Shown here: piece after piece, positions 17,001-25,745 of the stretch | Numbering within the stretch: position 1 is the stretch's first letter | Layout of the letters: each line of letters begins with the position of its first letter | Assembly: GCA_963831535.1 (NCBI GenBank) | Contig: CAWHQP010000006.1 | Coordinates: 186,001 to 250,000 of the forward strand | Direction of reading: 5' to 3' | DNA: 64,000 nt | DNA from: Bog-756 sp963831535 | GTDB lineage: Bacteria; Actinomycetota; Acidimicrobiia; Acidimicrobiales; RAAP-2 | The notes under the pieces: generated by a model | Database searches by the model: none | What the model saw: the letters and a program-made list of their open reading frames with translations, nothing else | Told to the model about the DNA's origin: nothing | Made by a program: the position numbers and the translations under genes

Positions 17001-17702
17001 GTGACCGGGCTGTTCCCCCGGCCGCCGGAGATCGTGGCCCCCGGTGCCGTCCTCGTGCCCGGTTGGCTCGGGTTCGAGGACCAAATGAATCTCGTGGAAC
17101 GCTGCCGTCATTGGGGTGCGCAGGCCGGAGGATTCCGCTCGCCCCGTATGCCCCGGGGTGGCGTCATGTCGGTCCAGATCGCCTGTCTCGGGTGGCACTG
17201 GCTGCCCTACCGGTACTCACGCCGGGTGGACGACGACGACGGACGGCCGGTGCCGCCAGTCCCGGATTGGCTGGCCCGACTCGGCGCCAGGGCCGTGCAC
17301 GACGCGGTGTCCGTCGATCCCGGCATCGCCACCGCTCCTGTGGACCCGACTGCCGAGGGGACCGATGGCTATGTTCCCGATGTGGCTCTCATCAACTGGT
17401 ACGGCCCCGGAGCCCGCATGGGCATGCACGTCGACCGGGACGAGAAGGTCCCAGCCCCGGTGGTCTCGTTGAGCCTCGGTGATTCCTGCACCTTCCGCTT
17501 CGGATCCCCGGCCGGGAGGGGTCGACCCTGGACGGATGTGCTGCTCGAGTCGGGGGACCTGTTCGTCTTCGGTGGTCCCTCCCGTCTGGCCTACCACGGC
17601 GTGCCGCGGGTCTTTCCGGGGACGGGGCCGCCGGGCCTCGGTGTGGTGGACGGCCGGTTCAACATCACCATCCGAGAGTCGGGACTGGTCGATCCGTCCT
17701 GA
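17001..17702 (+). CDS. alkB: alpha-ketoglutarate-dependent dioxygenase AlkB
   Basis: A 233-residue Fe(II)/2-oxoglutarate dioxygenase that directly reverses 1-methyladenine and 3-methylcytosine. The iron-binding HxD is in NWYGPGARMGMHVDRDE, the distal His in GDLFVFGGPSRLAYHGV, and the 2-oxoglutarate-binding arginines in GRFNITIRESG. The jelly-roll entry LINWYGPG is typical. It lies about 140 nt after the sigma/methyltransferase fusion on the same strand, forming a direct alkylation-repair pair like the ada-alkB operons of other bacteria. Start GTG 17001. Confidence 0.9.
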   Translation: MTGLFPRPPEIVAPGAVLVPGWLGFEDQMNLVERCRHWGAQAGGFRSPRMPRGGVMSVQIACLGWHWLPYRYSRRVDDDDGRPVPPVPDWLARLGARAVHDAVSVDPGIATAPVDPTAEGTDGYVPDVALINWYGPGARMGMHVDRDEKVPAPVVSLSLGDSCTFRFGSPAGRGRPWTDVLLESGDLFVFGGPSRLAYHGVPRVFPGTGPPGLGVVDGRFNITIRESGLVDPS

Positions 17703-17760
17703 CCGACCGGGTCCGGTACCCGTGGGCGCCGATGGTCGCGGTCCGTCGAACCCTCGGTGA

Positions 17761-19095
17761 TCAGTCCGGGCCGGGGCCCGGGACGGTTCCGATCGGCGCT
17801 GAGTCGACCGCGGCACCGGCCCTGAACCGACCAGGATCGGACTCCAGGCGGTGGCGGCAGCGGTCCGAGCAGAAGTAGTGCGTGATGTCCCCGTCGACCA
17901 GGGTTGCCGGGGCGTCCGCCGTCGCCACCTGCATGCCGCACACCGGGTCGATGGCGTACCCGCCCCCGCCCCCCAGCCGCGCTCGGTTCCGGTAGGCCCA
18001 ATAGAGCAGCCCGAACAGCCCCAGAAAGACGATGTTGAGGTATGTGGTGTAGTTCCACGAGAAGTGGGCCGGGGCCACCTCGGGCGGACGGGTGGTCGGT
18101 ATCAGGCCGGACGCCCTGAAGATGCCCTCGGTGATGAGCCCAGCCGCCGACATCACCCCCCAGAACACGGTGAGCATGCGGAGGGTCAGCCTGGTCCCGT
18201 AGTACCGCCGGTAGATGAGGAGGAGGGGGAAGGTAATCAGATCGGCGAAGATGAACGAGATCACGCCACCGAAGGAGATGCCTGCGGACCAGAGCGACGC
18301 GGCCAGCGGCACGTTGCCGATGGAGCAGACGAAGCTGATGATGGCGATGAACGGTCCGACGACGACGTTCTCCAGGCTGGTCCAGAACCCGTGTCCGTGC
18401 AGGAACACGACGTTCCAGACGTGCGCGGGCACGGCCACGGTGAGGAAGCCGGCCACGGTGTAGCCGATGAGCAGCTCCTTGCGGAGCATGGTGAGGTCGG
18501 CCATCGTGTAGGTGGAGGCATCGGCCCACCCTGCCTTCGAGCGCAGCTTCACCGACCACGGCTGCTGCTGGAGGGTTGTTTCCTCGGCCGCTGGGTGCCG
18601 GTGACCTTCGTGGGACCCGTCCGAGAGCCGCTCCCGGGCCCGGACCACCAGGCGTCCCCGGAGCCACAGGCCGCCCGCCATCGTGAGGAGGACGATCATG
18701 ATGATCCCACCGACGAATTCGCTGACGGCGAACTGCCAACCCATCAGCACGACCAGCACGACACCCAGTTCGATGACCAGGTTGGTGGACGCGAACATGA
18801 ACACGCACACGGCCACGAAGTCGGCCCCCTTGACGAAGATGGATTTGGCCATGGCCGTGGCCGCGTAGGAGCAGGACGACGAGACCATGCCGTAGAACGA
18901 GGCACGGGCCACCGAGGCCAGTCGGTGGTCCCCTATGGCCGATTGCATGGACCGGCGGCTCACGAACGACTGGACGGCGCCGGACAGCCCGAAGCCCAGG
19001 ATCAGCGGCCACAGGGTCTCCCAGAACATGAAGAATCCCTCACGGAGGCTGCGGCCGACCGTGTCGATCCACGGTGCGGTGGCCGCCAGTATCAC
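17761..19095 (-). CDS. permease (DUF318/SO_0444 type) with C-terminal YHS domain, putative metal efflux
   Basis: A 444-residue membrane protein with two four-helix permease halves. The first contains SSCSYAATAMAKSIFVKGADFVAVCVFMFASTNLVIELG; the second contains FVCSIGNVPLAASLWSAGISFGGVISFIFADL. A His-rich cytoplasmic loop (GSHEGHRHPAAEE) separates them. The last about 70 residues form a YHS domain (IDPVCGMQV...YFCSDRCRHRLESDPGRF), a metal-binding module common in copper handling. It follows csoR by 51 nt on the same strand, so CsoR-controlled export of copper or a similar metal is the best inference. GTG 19095 is the start. Confidence 0.85.
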   Translation of the reverse strand: MILAATAPWIDTVGRSLREGFFMFWETLWPLILGFGLSGAVQSFVSRRSMQSAIGDHRLASVARASFYGMVSSSCSYAATAMAKSIFVKGADFVAVCVFMFASTNLVIELGVVLVVLMGWQFAVSEFVGGIIMIVLLTMAGGLWLRGRLVVRARERLSDGSHEGHRHPAAEETTLQQQPWSVKLRSKAGWADASTYTMADLTMLRKELLIGYTVAGFLTVAVPAHVWNVVFLHGHGFWTSLENVVVGPFIAIISFVCSIGNVPLAASLWSAGISFGGVISFIFADLITFPLLLIYRRYYGTRLTLRMLTVFWGVMSAAGLITEGIFRASGLIPTTRPPEVAPAHFSWNYTTYLNIVFLGLFGLLYWAYRNRARLGGGGGYAIDPVCGMQVATADAPATLVDGDITHYFCSDRCRHRLESDPGRFRAGAAVDSAPIGTVPGPGPD

Positions 19096-19146
19096 GGCAT
19101 CACCGGGGAGACCTCGCCGCCGGATGGCGACGGTCCCGGATCACCC

Positions 19147-19431
19147 TCATGAACGCACCAGCCGGGCGATGGCGGCCGATGCCTCGCGGAGCTTCTCGGT
19201 CGCATCGTCGCCCCCTGAGCTCACAGCCTCGGCCACGCAGTGGGCCAGGTGGTCATCGAGCAGGGCCAGGGCCACGGACTGGAGGGCGCGGGTGGCGGCG
19301 GATACCTGCTCGAGCACCTCGATGCAGTAGCGGTCCTCCTCGACCATCCGCTGCAGGCCGCGCACCTGGCCCTCGATGCGTCGGAGACGTTTGTGGATCG
19401 CCTCCCTGTTGTCGTCGTAGCCCGGCGCCAT
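19147..19431 (-). CDS. csoR: CsoR family metal-sensing transcriptional repressor
   Basis: A 94-residue all-helical repressor. The family core RLRRIEGQVRGLQRMVEEDRYC contains the first copper ligand Cys. The paired His and Cys occur in LLDDHLAHCV, giving the C-H-C ligand set of Cu(I)-sensing CsoR, as opposed to RcnR or FrmR patterns. AGGAGG before the ATG supports the start. A CsoR-type operator lies about 110 nt upstream (19541-19563) and the metal permease follows, so Cu(I) should relieve repression of both genes. Another monovalent or divalent metal is possible. Confidence 0.93.
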   Translation of the reverse strand: MAPGYDDNREAIHKRLRRIEGQVRGLQRMVEEDRYCIEVLEQVSAATRALQSVALALLDDHLAHCVAEAVSSGGDDATEKLREASAAIARLVRS

Positions 19432-19540
19432 GTCGCCCTCCTGGTCGTTCGCGAATGGACTTCCTACGGTGAGGGGCCGGTGCCGACGCAGGCGCCCACA
19501 CCGATCTGCAGGACGGTTCGGGCGATGCCAGCGGCCCGGA

Positions 19541-19563
19541 CCTATACCCTCTGGGGGTATAGG
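19541..19563 (-). promoter_or_regulatory. CsoR operator, perfect 9-bp inverted repeat
   Basis: CCTATACCC and GGGTATAGG form a perfect inverted repeat around TCTGG. G-tract half-sites flanked by TAT are the known pattern of CsoR operators. It lies upstream of csoR. The rest of the 389-nt gap between csoR and the tRNA (19432-19820) shows no other gene; the divergent plus strand has none until argS. Confidence 0.75.
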
Positions 19564-19820
19564 ATATCGTGCCCGGGTGGTTGATGAACCGGGCCCTCGC
19601 TGGCCGGTCCGGAAACCTCACTGCGGGTACGCCGCCCCGGCGGGCCAGCCTTGCCGGCCGGGCTCGAATCGGGCCCTGCCCCGGCTCCGAGGAGTGCCCG
19701 AAATGGCTCCGGCCGGGCCCGATGCCGCCCCGGAAGGGACTACCAGCCCTTGGGCACCAGTCCCTGATCACCTACCCTGTGCAGGTTCGTCTGTCCGCGA
19801 TTTCTTGGGACAGAACAACG

Positions 19821-19892
19821 TGCCCCCGGCAGGACTCGAACCTGCGCCACCGGCTCCGGAGGCCGGTGCTCTATCCGCTGAGCTACGGGGGC
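19821..19892 (-). tRNA. tRNA-Arg (anticodon CCG)
   Basis: Read on the minus strand the cloverleaf is complete: acceptor GCCCCCG pairs with CGGGGGC, D arm GCTC/GAGC, anticodon stem CCGGC/GCCGG around loop CTCCGGA (anticodon CCG), T arm GCAGG-TTCGAGT-CCTGC and discriminator A. CCA is not encoded. It reads CGG codons. argS starts 133 nt away on the opposite strand. Confidence 0.96.
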
Positions 19893-20025
19893 GACGGTGG
19901 GCCGATGGCCCGGGTGCCTCGGCCCGGGCGATTCCGGGCCGGGGGCTAACTGTAGTGCGACACCGTGGCTGCACACCCCGTGGGCTCCCGGTGGTCCGGT
20001 CCTGAGGACGTATCCTCGCAGCAAC

Positions 20026-21666
20026 ATGTCCACCCGAGACCTTCTGGCCCAGGCCATCAGCCGTGCCGTCGTGACCGTCGCCGAGCGCGACGGCCTGGCC
20101 CTCGACGCCGAACCGGGTTCGGTGCACCTCGAGCGCCCTCCCCGGCGGGAATTGGGTGACTGGTCGACCAATATCGCCATGGTCAACGCCAAGCGGGCCG
20201 GGACGAATCCCCGGGCCCTGGCCGAGTCCCTGGTGGAGGTGCTTGTCGCTGATCCTCCGAGCCACACCTCGTCGATCGAGGTGGCCGGGGCCGGATTCAT
20301 CAATTTCCACCTCGATGACGGGTGGCTCTACGACGCGTTGGGCGAGTTGCTGGAGCAGGGCGAGGACGGCTTCGCACGGCCAGATGTAGGTCACGGTGAG
20401 CGGGTCCAGGTGGAGTTCATCTCGGCCAACCCGACCGGACCGATCCACGTGGGCAACGGGTGGTGGGGGAGCTACGGGGACGCTCTGGCCCGCGTCCTGG
20501 CCCGTGCCGGCTATCAGGTCAGCCGGGAGTACTACGTGAACGACACCGGCGGTCAGATCCGGACGCTAGGCGACAGCCTGTTGGCCCGACGTGCCGGTCG
20601 TGACGTCCCCGAGGGCGGCTACGCCGGCGAGTACGTGACCGAGCTGGCCGAGGCCTATGACGGCCCCGACGACGTGACGTCAGCGGGGCGGTGGGCCGCG
20701 GACCGCATCCTCGATCACATCCGGTCCACCCTGGCCTCGGTGGGCATCGTCTTCGACGAGTGGTACAGCCAGGCCTCCATCGAGGAGAGCGGCGCGGTGG
20801 ACGAGACCATCGCCCTGTTGGACGAGCGTGGCCTGGTCTTCCATCAGGACGGCGCTACGTGGTTCCGGGCCACCGAGCTGGGGGACAGCCGCGACCGGGT
20901 GCTGCGGAAATCCAATGGTGACGCCACCTATCTGGCCGGTGACCTGGCCTACCATCGCGACAAGTTCCTGATTCGCGGGTTCGACCGGGTCATCGACGTC
21001 TTCGGCGCCGATCACCACGGTCAGGTGGCCAGCCTGATGGCCGGGATCGAGGCACTCGGGATCGACCCGGCCCGCCTCGAGGTGAAGTTGGGCCAGATGG
21101 TCTCCCTCGTCGACGGGGACGAGGCCGTCAAGATGGGCAAGCGGGCGGGTAACGCCGTGTCCCTCGACTCCCTGGTTGCCGACATCGGTCCTGACGCCAC
21201 GCGCATCTTGAGCTTGATGAGCTCTCTGGATCAGGCCACCACCTTCGACCTGGCCTCGGTGCGGGAGCAGTCGGTGGACAATCCGGTGTTCTACGTGCAG
21301 ATGGCCAGTGCCCGTATCGGTGGCGTCGGCCGCAAGGCCGTTGAGCGCGGCGTGGACCGGTCGCCCCTCGCCGGGGTCGACCTCGCCCTGCTGGTGCATC
21401 CACGCGAGCTGGAGCTCATTCGCTGCCTCGAGGAGCTGCCCGAAGTGGTGGCCGACGCCGCCACCGACCGGGCACCCACCAAGGTCACCACCTGGGTTCG
21501 TCGCCTGGCCGGCTGCTTCCACGGCTTCTATCACGACTGCCCCATCCTGGCCGACGACGTTGAACCTGGCCTGGCCCAATCCCGCCTGTGGCTCGTCGAG
21601 GCCACCCGCATCGGTCTGGCCGTCGCCCTCGGGCTGCTCGGGGTGTCGGCTCCGGAGGCGATGTGA
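20026..21666 (+). CDS. argS: arginyl-tRNA synthetase
   Basis: A 546-residue class I synthetase that charges tRNA-Arg in an ATP-dependent, tRNA-requiring reaction. The ArgRS N-terminal domain (residues 1-100) is followed by the HIGH-type motif NPTGPIHVGN, the ArgRS-typical SREYYVNDTGGQIRTLG, a KMSK-like KMGKRAGN, and the DALR anticodon-binding C-terminus. ATG 20026 was chosen by alignment with ArgRS N-termini; TATCCT 9 nt before it may be a -10. Its stop overlaps the lysA GTG. The adjacent divergent tRNA-Arg is notable. Confidence 0.96.
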   Translation: MSTRDLLAQAISRAVVTVAERDGLALDAEPGSVHLERPPRRELGDWSTNIAMVNAKRAGTNPRALAESLVEVLVADPPSHTSSIEVAGAGFINFHLDDGWLYDALGELLEQGEDGFARPDVGHGERVQVEFISANPTGPIHVGNGWWGSYGDALARVLARAGYQVSREYYVNDTGGQIRTLGDSLLARRAGRDVPEGGYAGEYVTELAEAYDGPDDVTSAGRWAADRILDHIRSTLASVGIVFDEWYSQASIEESGAVDETIALLDERGLVFHQDGATWFRATELGDSRDRVLRKSNGDATYLAGDLAYHRDKFLIRGFDRVIDVFGADHHGQVASLMAGIEALGIDPARLEVKLGQMVSLVDGDEAVKMGKRAGNAVSLDSLVADIGPDATRILSLMSSLDQATTFDLASVREQSVDNPVFYVQMASARIGGVGRKAVERGVDRSPLAGVDLALLVHPRELELIRCLEELPEVVADAATDRAPTKVTTWVRRLAGCFHGFYHDCPILADDVEPGLAQSRLWLVEATRIGLAVALGLLGVSAPEAM

Positions 21667-23009
21667 CCGGGGCCACCGAGACCGGGCCCACGGCCCCGAT
21701 CGAACCGGGGCTCTTCCCCATCACGGCGACCATCGACGGAAACGGGAGGCTCGGGGTGGGCGGGCTCGATCTCGCCGACCTCGCCGAGGAGTTCGGTACG
21801 CCCCTGTTCGTCTATGACGAGGCCCATCTGCGGACCCGGTGCCGCGATGCCGTAGAGGCGTGGGGCGACGGCGTGGCCTACGCCACCAAGGCCTTCCTCT
21901 GTATCGCCATGGCCCGGCTGGCCTACGAGGAGGGGATGTGCCTCGACGTGTCCACGGGGGGTGAGCTGCATGTGGCCCTCACTGCCGGGGTCCCGGCTGA
22001 TCGCCTGGTGCTCCACGGCAACAACAAGTCCGATGAGGAGCTGGCGGCGGCACTGGCCGTCGGCGTAGGTCGGATCGTCGTCGACTCATTCGACGAAATC
22101 GATCGAATCGAGCGACTGGTGCCCGAAGTACCGGTGACCGAGGATCCGCACGGCGACATACCGTCGCGCCGTCGCCCCAAGGTATTGGCCAGGATCACCC
22201 CGGGCGTGGAGGTCCACACCCACGAGTTCGTGCGCACCGGGCAGGAGGACTCCAAGTTCGGATTCGGTCTGGCATCGGGAGATGCCGCTCTCGCCGTGGA
22301 CCGACTCGCCGCGCTCGACCGGGACGGAACGGTCGAGTTCGTGGGCATCCACGCCCACCTGGGCAGTCAGGTCTTCGCCCTGGCCCCGTTCGTCCAGGCC
22401 ATCGAGGTGCTGGCCGCATTCTTCGCCCCGCTCGATCTGCCCGAGCTGGTGGTCGGGGGCGGGCTCGGCGTGCCCTACGTGAACGGGGAGGAGGCACCCC
22501 CCATGGCGCAATGGGCCGCCTCGGTCCGTAGGGCCTGCCGGACGGCGGGGATCCCCGACACGGTCAGGGTCACCGCGGAGCCAGGCCGATCCATCGTGGC
22601 TGCGGCCGGTATCACCCTGTACCGGGTGGGGACGGTCAAGGACGTACCCGGTCACCGTACCTACGTGTCGGTCGATGGCGGGATGAGTGACAATCCCCGA
22701 CCGGTCCTCTACGGCAGCGGCTACGAGGCCTTCCTGCCCCGGGAGGCCGGTGCAGCCCGGCCCAGGCCTGTGCGGGTCGTGGGCAAGCACTGCGAGACCG
22801 GGGATGTGGTGGTGTCCGATGGTTTCGTGCCCGACGATCTGGAGGTGGGCGATGTGCTGGCCACACCGGTCACCGGAGCGTACGGGCACTCCATGGCCTC
22901 CAACTACAACAAGGTGCCGCGGCCGGCAGTGATCTTCGTCGCCGACGGCCGGGCCCGACTGGTGGTGCGACGGGAGACGTTCGACGACCTCATCCGCCTC
23001 GACGTCTGA
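21663..23009 (+). CDS. lysA: diaminopimelate decarboxylase
   Basis: A 448-residue PLP-dependent enzyme making L-lysine from meso-diaminopimelate. The PLP lysine is in VAYATKAFLC; the glycine-rich PLP-phosphate loop (VVGGGLGVPY) and TAEPGRSIVAAAG follow. The C-terminal barrel holds HCETGDVV with the active-site Cys, and GAYGHSMASNYN. GTG 21663 overlaps the argS stop (GTGA). It is second in the conserved argS-lysA-hom-thrC run. Confidence 0.96.
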   Translation: MTGATETGPTAPIEPGLFPITATIDGNGRLGVGGLDLADLAEEFGTPLFVYDEAHLRTRCRDAVEAWGDGVAYATKAFLCIAMARLAYEEGMCLDVSTGGELHVALTAGVPADRLVLHGNNKSDEELAAALAVGVGRIVVDSFDEIDRIERLVPEVPVTEDPHGDIPSRRRPKVLARITPGVEVHTHEFVRTGQEDSKFGFGLASGDAALAVDRLAALDRDGTVEFVGIHAHLGSQVFALAPFVQAIEVLAAFFAPLDLPELVVGGGLGVPYVNGEEAPPMAQWAASVRRACRTAGIPDTVRVTAEPGRSIVAAAGITLYRVGTVKDVPGHRTYVSVDGGMSDNPRPVLYGSGYEAFLPREAGAARPRPVRVVGKHCETGDVVVSDGFVPDDLEVGDVLATPVTGAYGHSMASNYNKVPRPAVIFVADGRARLVVRRETFDDLIRLDV

Positions 23010-23036
23010 TCCCCGGGCCGCCCTCCGGTCAGGCGG

Positions 23037-23042
23037 TAGCGT
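23037..23042 (+). promoter_or_regulatory. candidate leaderless -10 element for hom
   Basis: TAGCGT ends 6 nt before the GTG at 23049, inside the 39-nt lysA-hom gap. It would allow hom-thrC to be transcribed separately from argS-lysA. Confidence 0.4.
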
Positions 23043-23048
23043 GACCGG

Positions 23049-24359
23049 GTGACCTTGGCGCCCTCCTCCGACCGCGTGGTGCGCATCGCCGTGCTCGGGT
23101 GCGGGAACGTGGGCTCGGCACTCGTCGGAATCCTCGAGGACCGGTCGGAGGCCCTGGCTGTTCAGAGTGGGGCCCGAATTGTGGTGGCGGGCATCGCCGT
23201 CCACGACCTGACCCTGGACCGGGCCCCCCATGTCCCGCTCGACCTGCTCACCACCGACGCCGTCGGCCTGGTCTCGGACCCGACAGTCGATGTGGTCGTG
23301 GAGCTCATCGGGGGACTGGTGCCGGCCGGGGCCCTGGTACGGAAGGCCCTCGAGTCGGGCAAACCGGTGGTCACCGCCAACAAGGCCCTGTTGGCCTCTC
23401 CCGACGGCGTGGAGCTGCGATCGCTGGCCAAGCGTCAGGGCGTCGATCTTCTCTACGAGGCCGCCGTGGCCGGGGCCATCCCTCTGGTCCGGGCCCTGCG
23501 CGAGTCACTCACCGGGGAACGGATCCACCGGGTCATGGGCATCGTGAACGGAACCACCAATTTCATTCTGACCAAGATGAGCGAGCAGGGCGCAGACTAT
23601 GACGACGTCTTGGTCGAGGCGCAGGCGCTGGGCCTGGCCGAGCGCGACCCGACGGCCGATGTGGAGGGGTACGACGCCGCGGCCAAGGCGGCCATCCTCG
23701 CCGGTGTCGCCTTCGGCTACGACGTGGGTGGTGCCGAAGTGATGCGCGAGGGGATCACCGCCATCCGGGCCGTCGACGTGGAGTTCGCCGAGCGGCTCGG
23801 CTACTCGGTCAAGTTGCTGGCCATCGTGGAGCGGATCGGCGAGGACGCCCTGTCGGTCCGGGTGCACCCGGCCCTGGTCCCCAAGTCCCATCCGCTGGCC
23901 GGCGTGCGCGACGCCTTCAACGCCGTGTTCATCGAGGGGGAGGCCGCCGGCGAGCTGATGCTCTACGGCCAAGGGGCGGGAGGCCTGCCCACGGCCAGCG
24001 CTGTGGTGGGCGATCTGATCGATGCCGTCCGCAACCGCTCGGCTGGAACCACGGCACCCACCCCGGACCGCCGTCCGGCCCGGCTCCTGCCCGAGTCCGA
24101 GCTGCGCACCCAGTGCTACATCAGTCTCGACGTGACCGACCGCCCCGGTGTTCTGGCCACCGTGACGAAGGTCTTCGGCGACCATGACGTCTCCATCCGC
24201 TCGATGGAGCAGGAGGGGTTCGCCGGTGAGGCCCGACTCCTGCTCATCACCCACCTGGCCCGCGAGGGAGACATCCGCGACACCCTGGCCGAGCTCTCCG
24301 TGCTGGACACGGTGGAGCGGATCGGAGGGGTCATGCGGATCGTCGGGGACACCGAATGA
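23049..24359 (+). CDS. hom: homoserine dehydrogenase
   Basis: A 436-residue NAD(P)H-dependent enzyme reducing aspartate semialdehyde to homoserine. The Rossmann motif is AVLGCGNVGSALVGIL; catalytic-domain signatures are KPVVTANKALLA, YEAAVAGAIPLVRALRESL and GIVNGTTNFILTKM, with the catalytic Lys region DVEGYDAAAKAAILA. A C-terminal ACT domain (YISLDVTDRPGVLATVTKVFGDHDVSI) indicates feedback control, typically by threonine. Start GTG 23049; the thrC ATG overlaps its stop. Confidence 0.96.
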   Translation: MTLAPSSDRVVRIAVLGCGNVGSALVGILEDRSEALAVQSGARIVVAGIAVHDLTLDRAPHVPLDLLTTDAVGLVSDPTVDVVVELIGGLVPAGALVRKALESGKPVVTANKALLASPDGVELRSLAKRQGVDLLYEAAVAGAIPLVRALRESLTGERIHRVMGIVNGTTNFILTKMSEQGADYDDVLVEAQALGLAERDPTADVEGYDAAAKAAILAGVAFGYDVGGAEVMREGITAIRAVDVEFAERLGYSVKLLAIVERIGEDALSVRVHPALVPKSHPLAGVRDAFNAVFIEGEAAGELMLYGQGAGGLPTASAVVGDLIDAVRNRSAGTTAPTPDRRPARLLPESELRTQCYISLDVTDRPGVLATVTKVFGDHDVSIRSMEQEGFAGEARLLLITHLAREGDIRDTLAELSVLDTVERIGGVMRIVGDTE

Positions 24360-25429
24360 CCGTCAACCGGAGCGGGACGGCCTGGCGCGGCGTCATCGAG
24401 GAGTATCGCCAGTACCTGCCGGTCTCCGACGCCACCCCCGTGGTGACCCTGCTCGAGGGTGGGACGCCGCTCCTGTCGGCACCACGGCTGTCCGCCCGGG
24501 TGGGGGCCCGGGTGCTCCTCAAGGTGGAGGGGTCCAACCCCACGGGATCGTTCAAGGACCGGGGGATGACCGTGGCCATCTCCAAGGCTGCCGAAGAGGG
24601 GGCCAAAGCGGTGGTCTGCGCGTCGACCGGCAACACCTCGGCGTCGGCCGCCGCCTTCGCCGCCCGGGCCGGACTCACCTGTGCCGTCCTCATCCCCGAA
24701 GGACACATCGCCCTCGGCAAACTGGCCCAGGCTCTCATCCACGGGGCCCGCGTCCTTCAGGTGCGCGGCAACTTCGACCAGTCGCTCAGCATCGTCCGCG
24801 AGTTGGGCGAGCGCGCTCCGGTCACCGTGGTGAACTCGGTGAATCCGTACCGGATCGAAGGTCAGAAGTCCGGTGCGTTCGAGATTGTGGACGAGTTGGG
24901 CGACGCCCCCGACGTCCACTGCATCCCGGTGGGCAACGCCGGGAACATCACCGCATATTGGAAGGGATACCTCGAATTCAAAGAGGCCGGTCGGTCCACG
25001 CGGTTGCCGCGAATGCTGGGGTTCCAAGCCGCCGGTGCGGCACCCATCGTCGAAGGCCGTCCCATCGAGCACCCCGAGACCGTGGCCACGGCCATCCGGA
25101 TCGGCAATCCCGCTAGTTGGTACGGGGCCACGTCGGCTGCGACTGAGTCGGGCGGCGGCATCGCCGCCGTCACCGACGAGGAGATCCTGGCGGCCTACCG
25201 CTACCTGGCCGCCGAAGAGTCGGTGTTCTGCGAGCCCGCCTCGGCGGCGTCGGTGGCCGGTCTGCTGAAGACCGGGCTCCCCGACGACCTCGGTCCCGGG
25301 GCGACGGTGGTCTGTGTACTCACCGGTCATGGGCTGAAGGATCCCGACATCGCCATCAGCCAGATCTCGGTACCGACGGTGGTGGACGCAGACCTGAGGG
25401 CTGTGCTGGACGAGTTGGCACTGGGCTGA
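24356..25429 (+). CDS. thrC: threonine synthase
   Basis: A 357-residue PLP enzyme converting O-phosphohomoserine to threonine. The PLP lysine is in NPTGSFKDRGMT, the phosphate-binding loop in CASTGNTSASAAAFAARAG, and VGNAGNITAYWKGY is typical of the actinobacterial class. ATGA overlap with hom at 24356-24359. Homoserine kinase (thrB), which normally follows in this synteny block, is not found after it; the next gene is rho. Confidence 0.96.
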   Translation: MTVNRSGTAWRGVIEEYRQYLPVSDATPVVTLLEGGTPLLSAPRLSARVGARVLLKVEGSNPTGSFKDRGMTVAISKAAEEGAKAVVCASTGNTSASAAAFAARAGLTCAVLIPEGHIALGKLAQALIHGARVLQVRGNFDQSLSIVRELGERAPVTVVNSVNPYRIEGQKSGAFEIVDELGDAPDVHCIPVGNAGNITAYWKGYLEFKEAGRSTRLPRMLGFQAAGAAPIVEGRPIEHPETVATAIRIGNPASWYGATSAATESGGGIAAVTDEEILAAYRYLAAEESVFCEPASAASVAGLLKTGLPDDLGPGATVVCVLTGHGLKDPDIAISQISVPTVVDADLRAVLDELALG

Positions 25430-25508
25430 ACGGTGGGATCGGCGGGGAGATCGTGGGAACGGACGGGTACGTGCCGTGCCCGGCCGACGACCCGGAGTGG
25501 CACGGTTG

Positions 25509-25537
25509 TTGCCGGTATGCCCGTCCGCCTGTACACT
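25509..25537 (+). promoter_or_regulatory. rho promoter
   Basis: TTGCCG (25509-25514), a 17-nt spacer and TACACT (25532-25537) make a good vegetative promoter in the 316-nt thrC-rho gap. The transcript would carry a leader of about 200 nt, suitable for the leader-based autoregulation known for rho in other bacteria. The leader contains direct CT/GA-rich segments but no clear intrinsic terminator. Confidence 0.6.
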
Positions 25538-25745
25538 GGTGTCACCTTCGCTTCCACAACGTGCCCGACCGGGCTTGTGGGCGGGACTCCCTGTATCGCT
25601 TCTTGCGACGCGATCAGCCCGTAGTAGGCGTCGGGGGGAGTAGCTGTCGAGAGACGATCTCGAGACCCGCGACTCTCCACCCCTGAATCCCTGGCAGTGG
25701 GACTCACTCCACCTGCCAACGAGGACATGTGAAACGAGGAAGCCG

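Noticed and set aside
19430..20005. A 191-codon plus-strand frame spanning the tRNA-Arg
   Set aside because: It overlaps the tRNA and the CsoR operator, and its protein has no similarity to known families.
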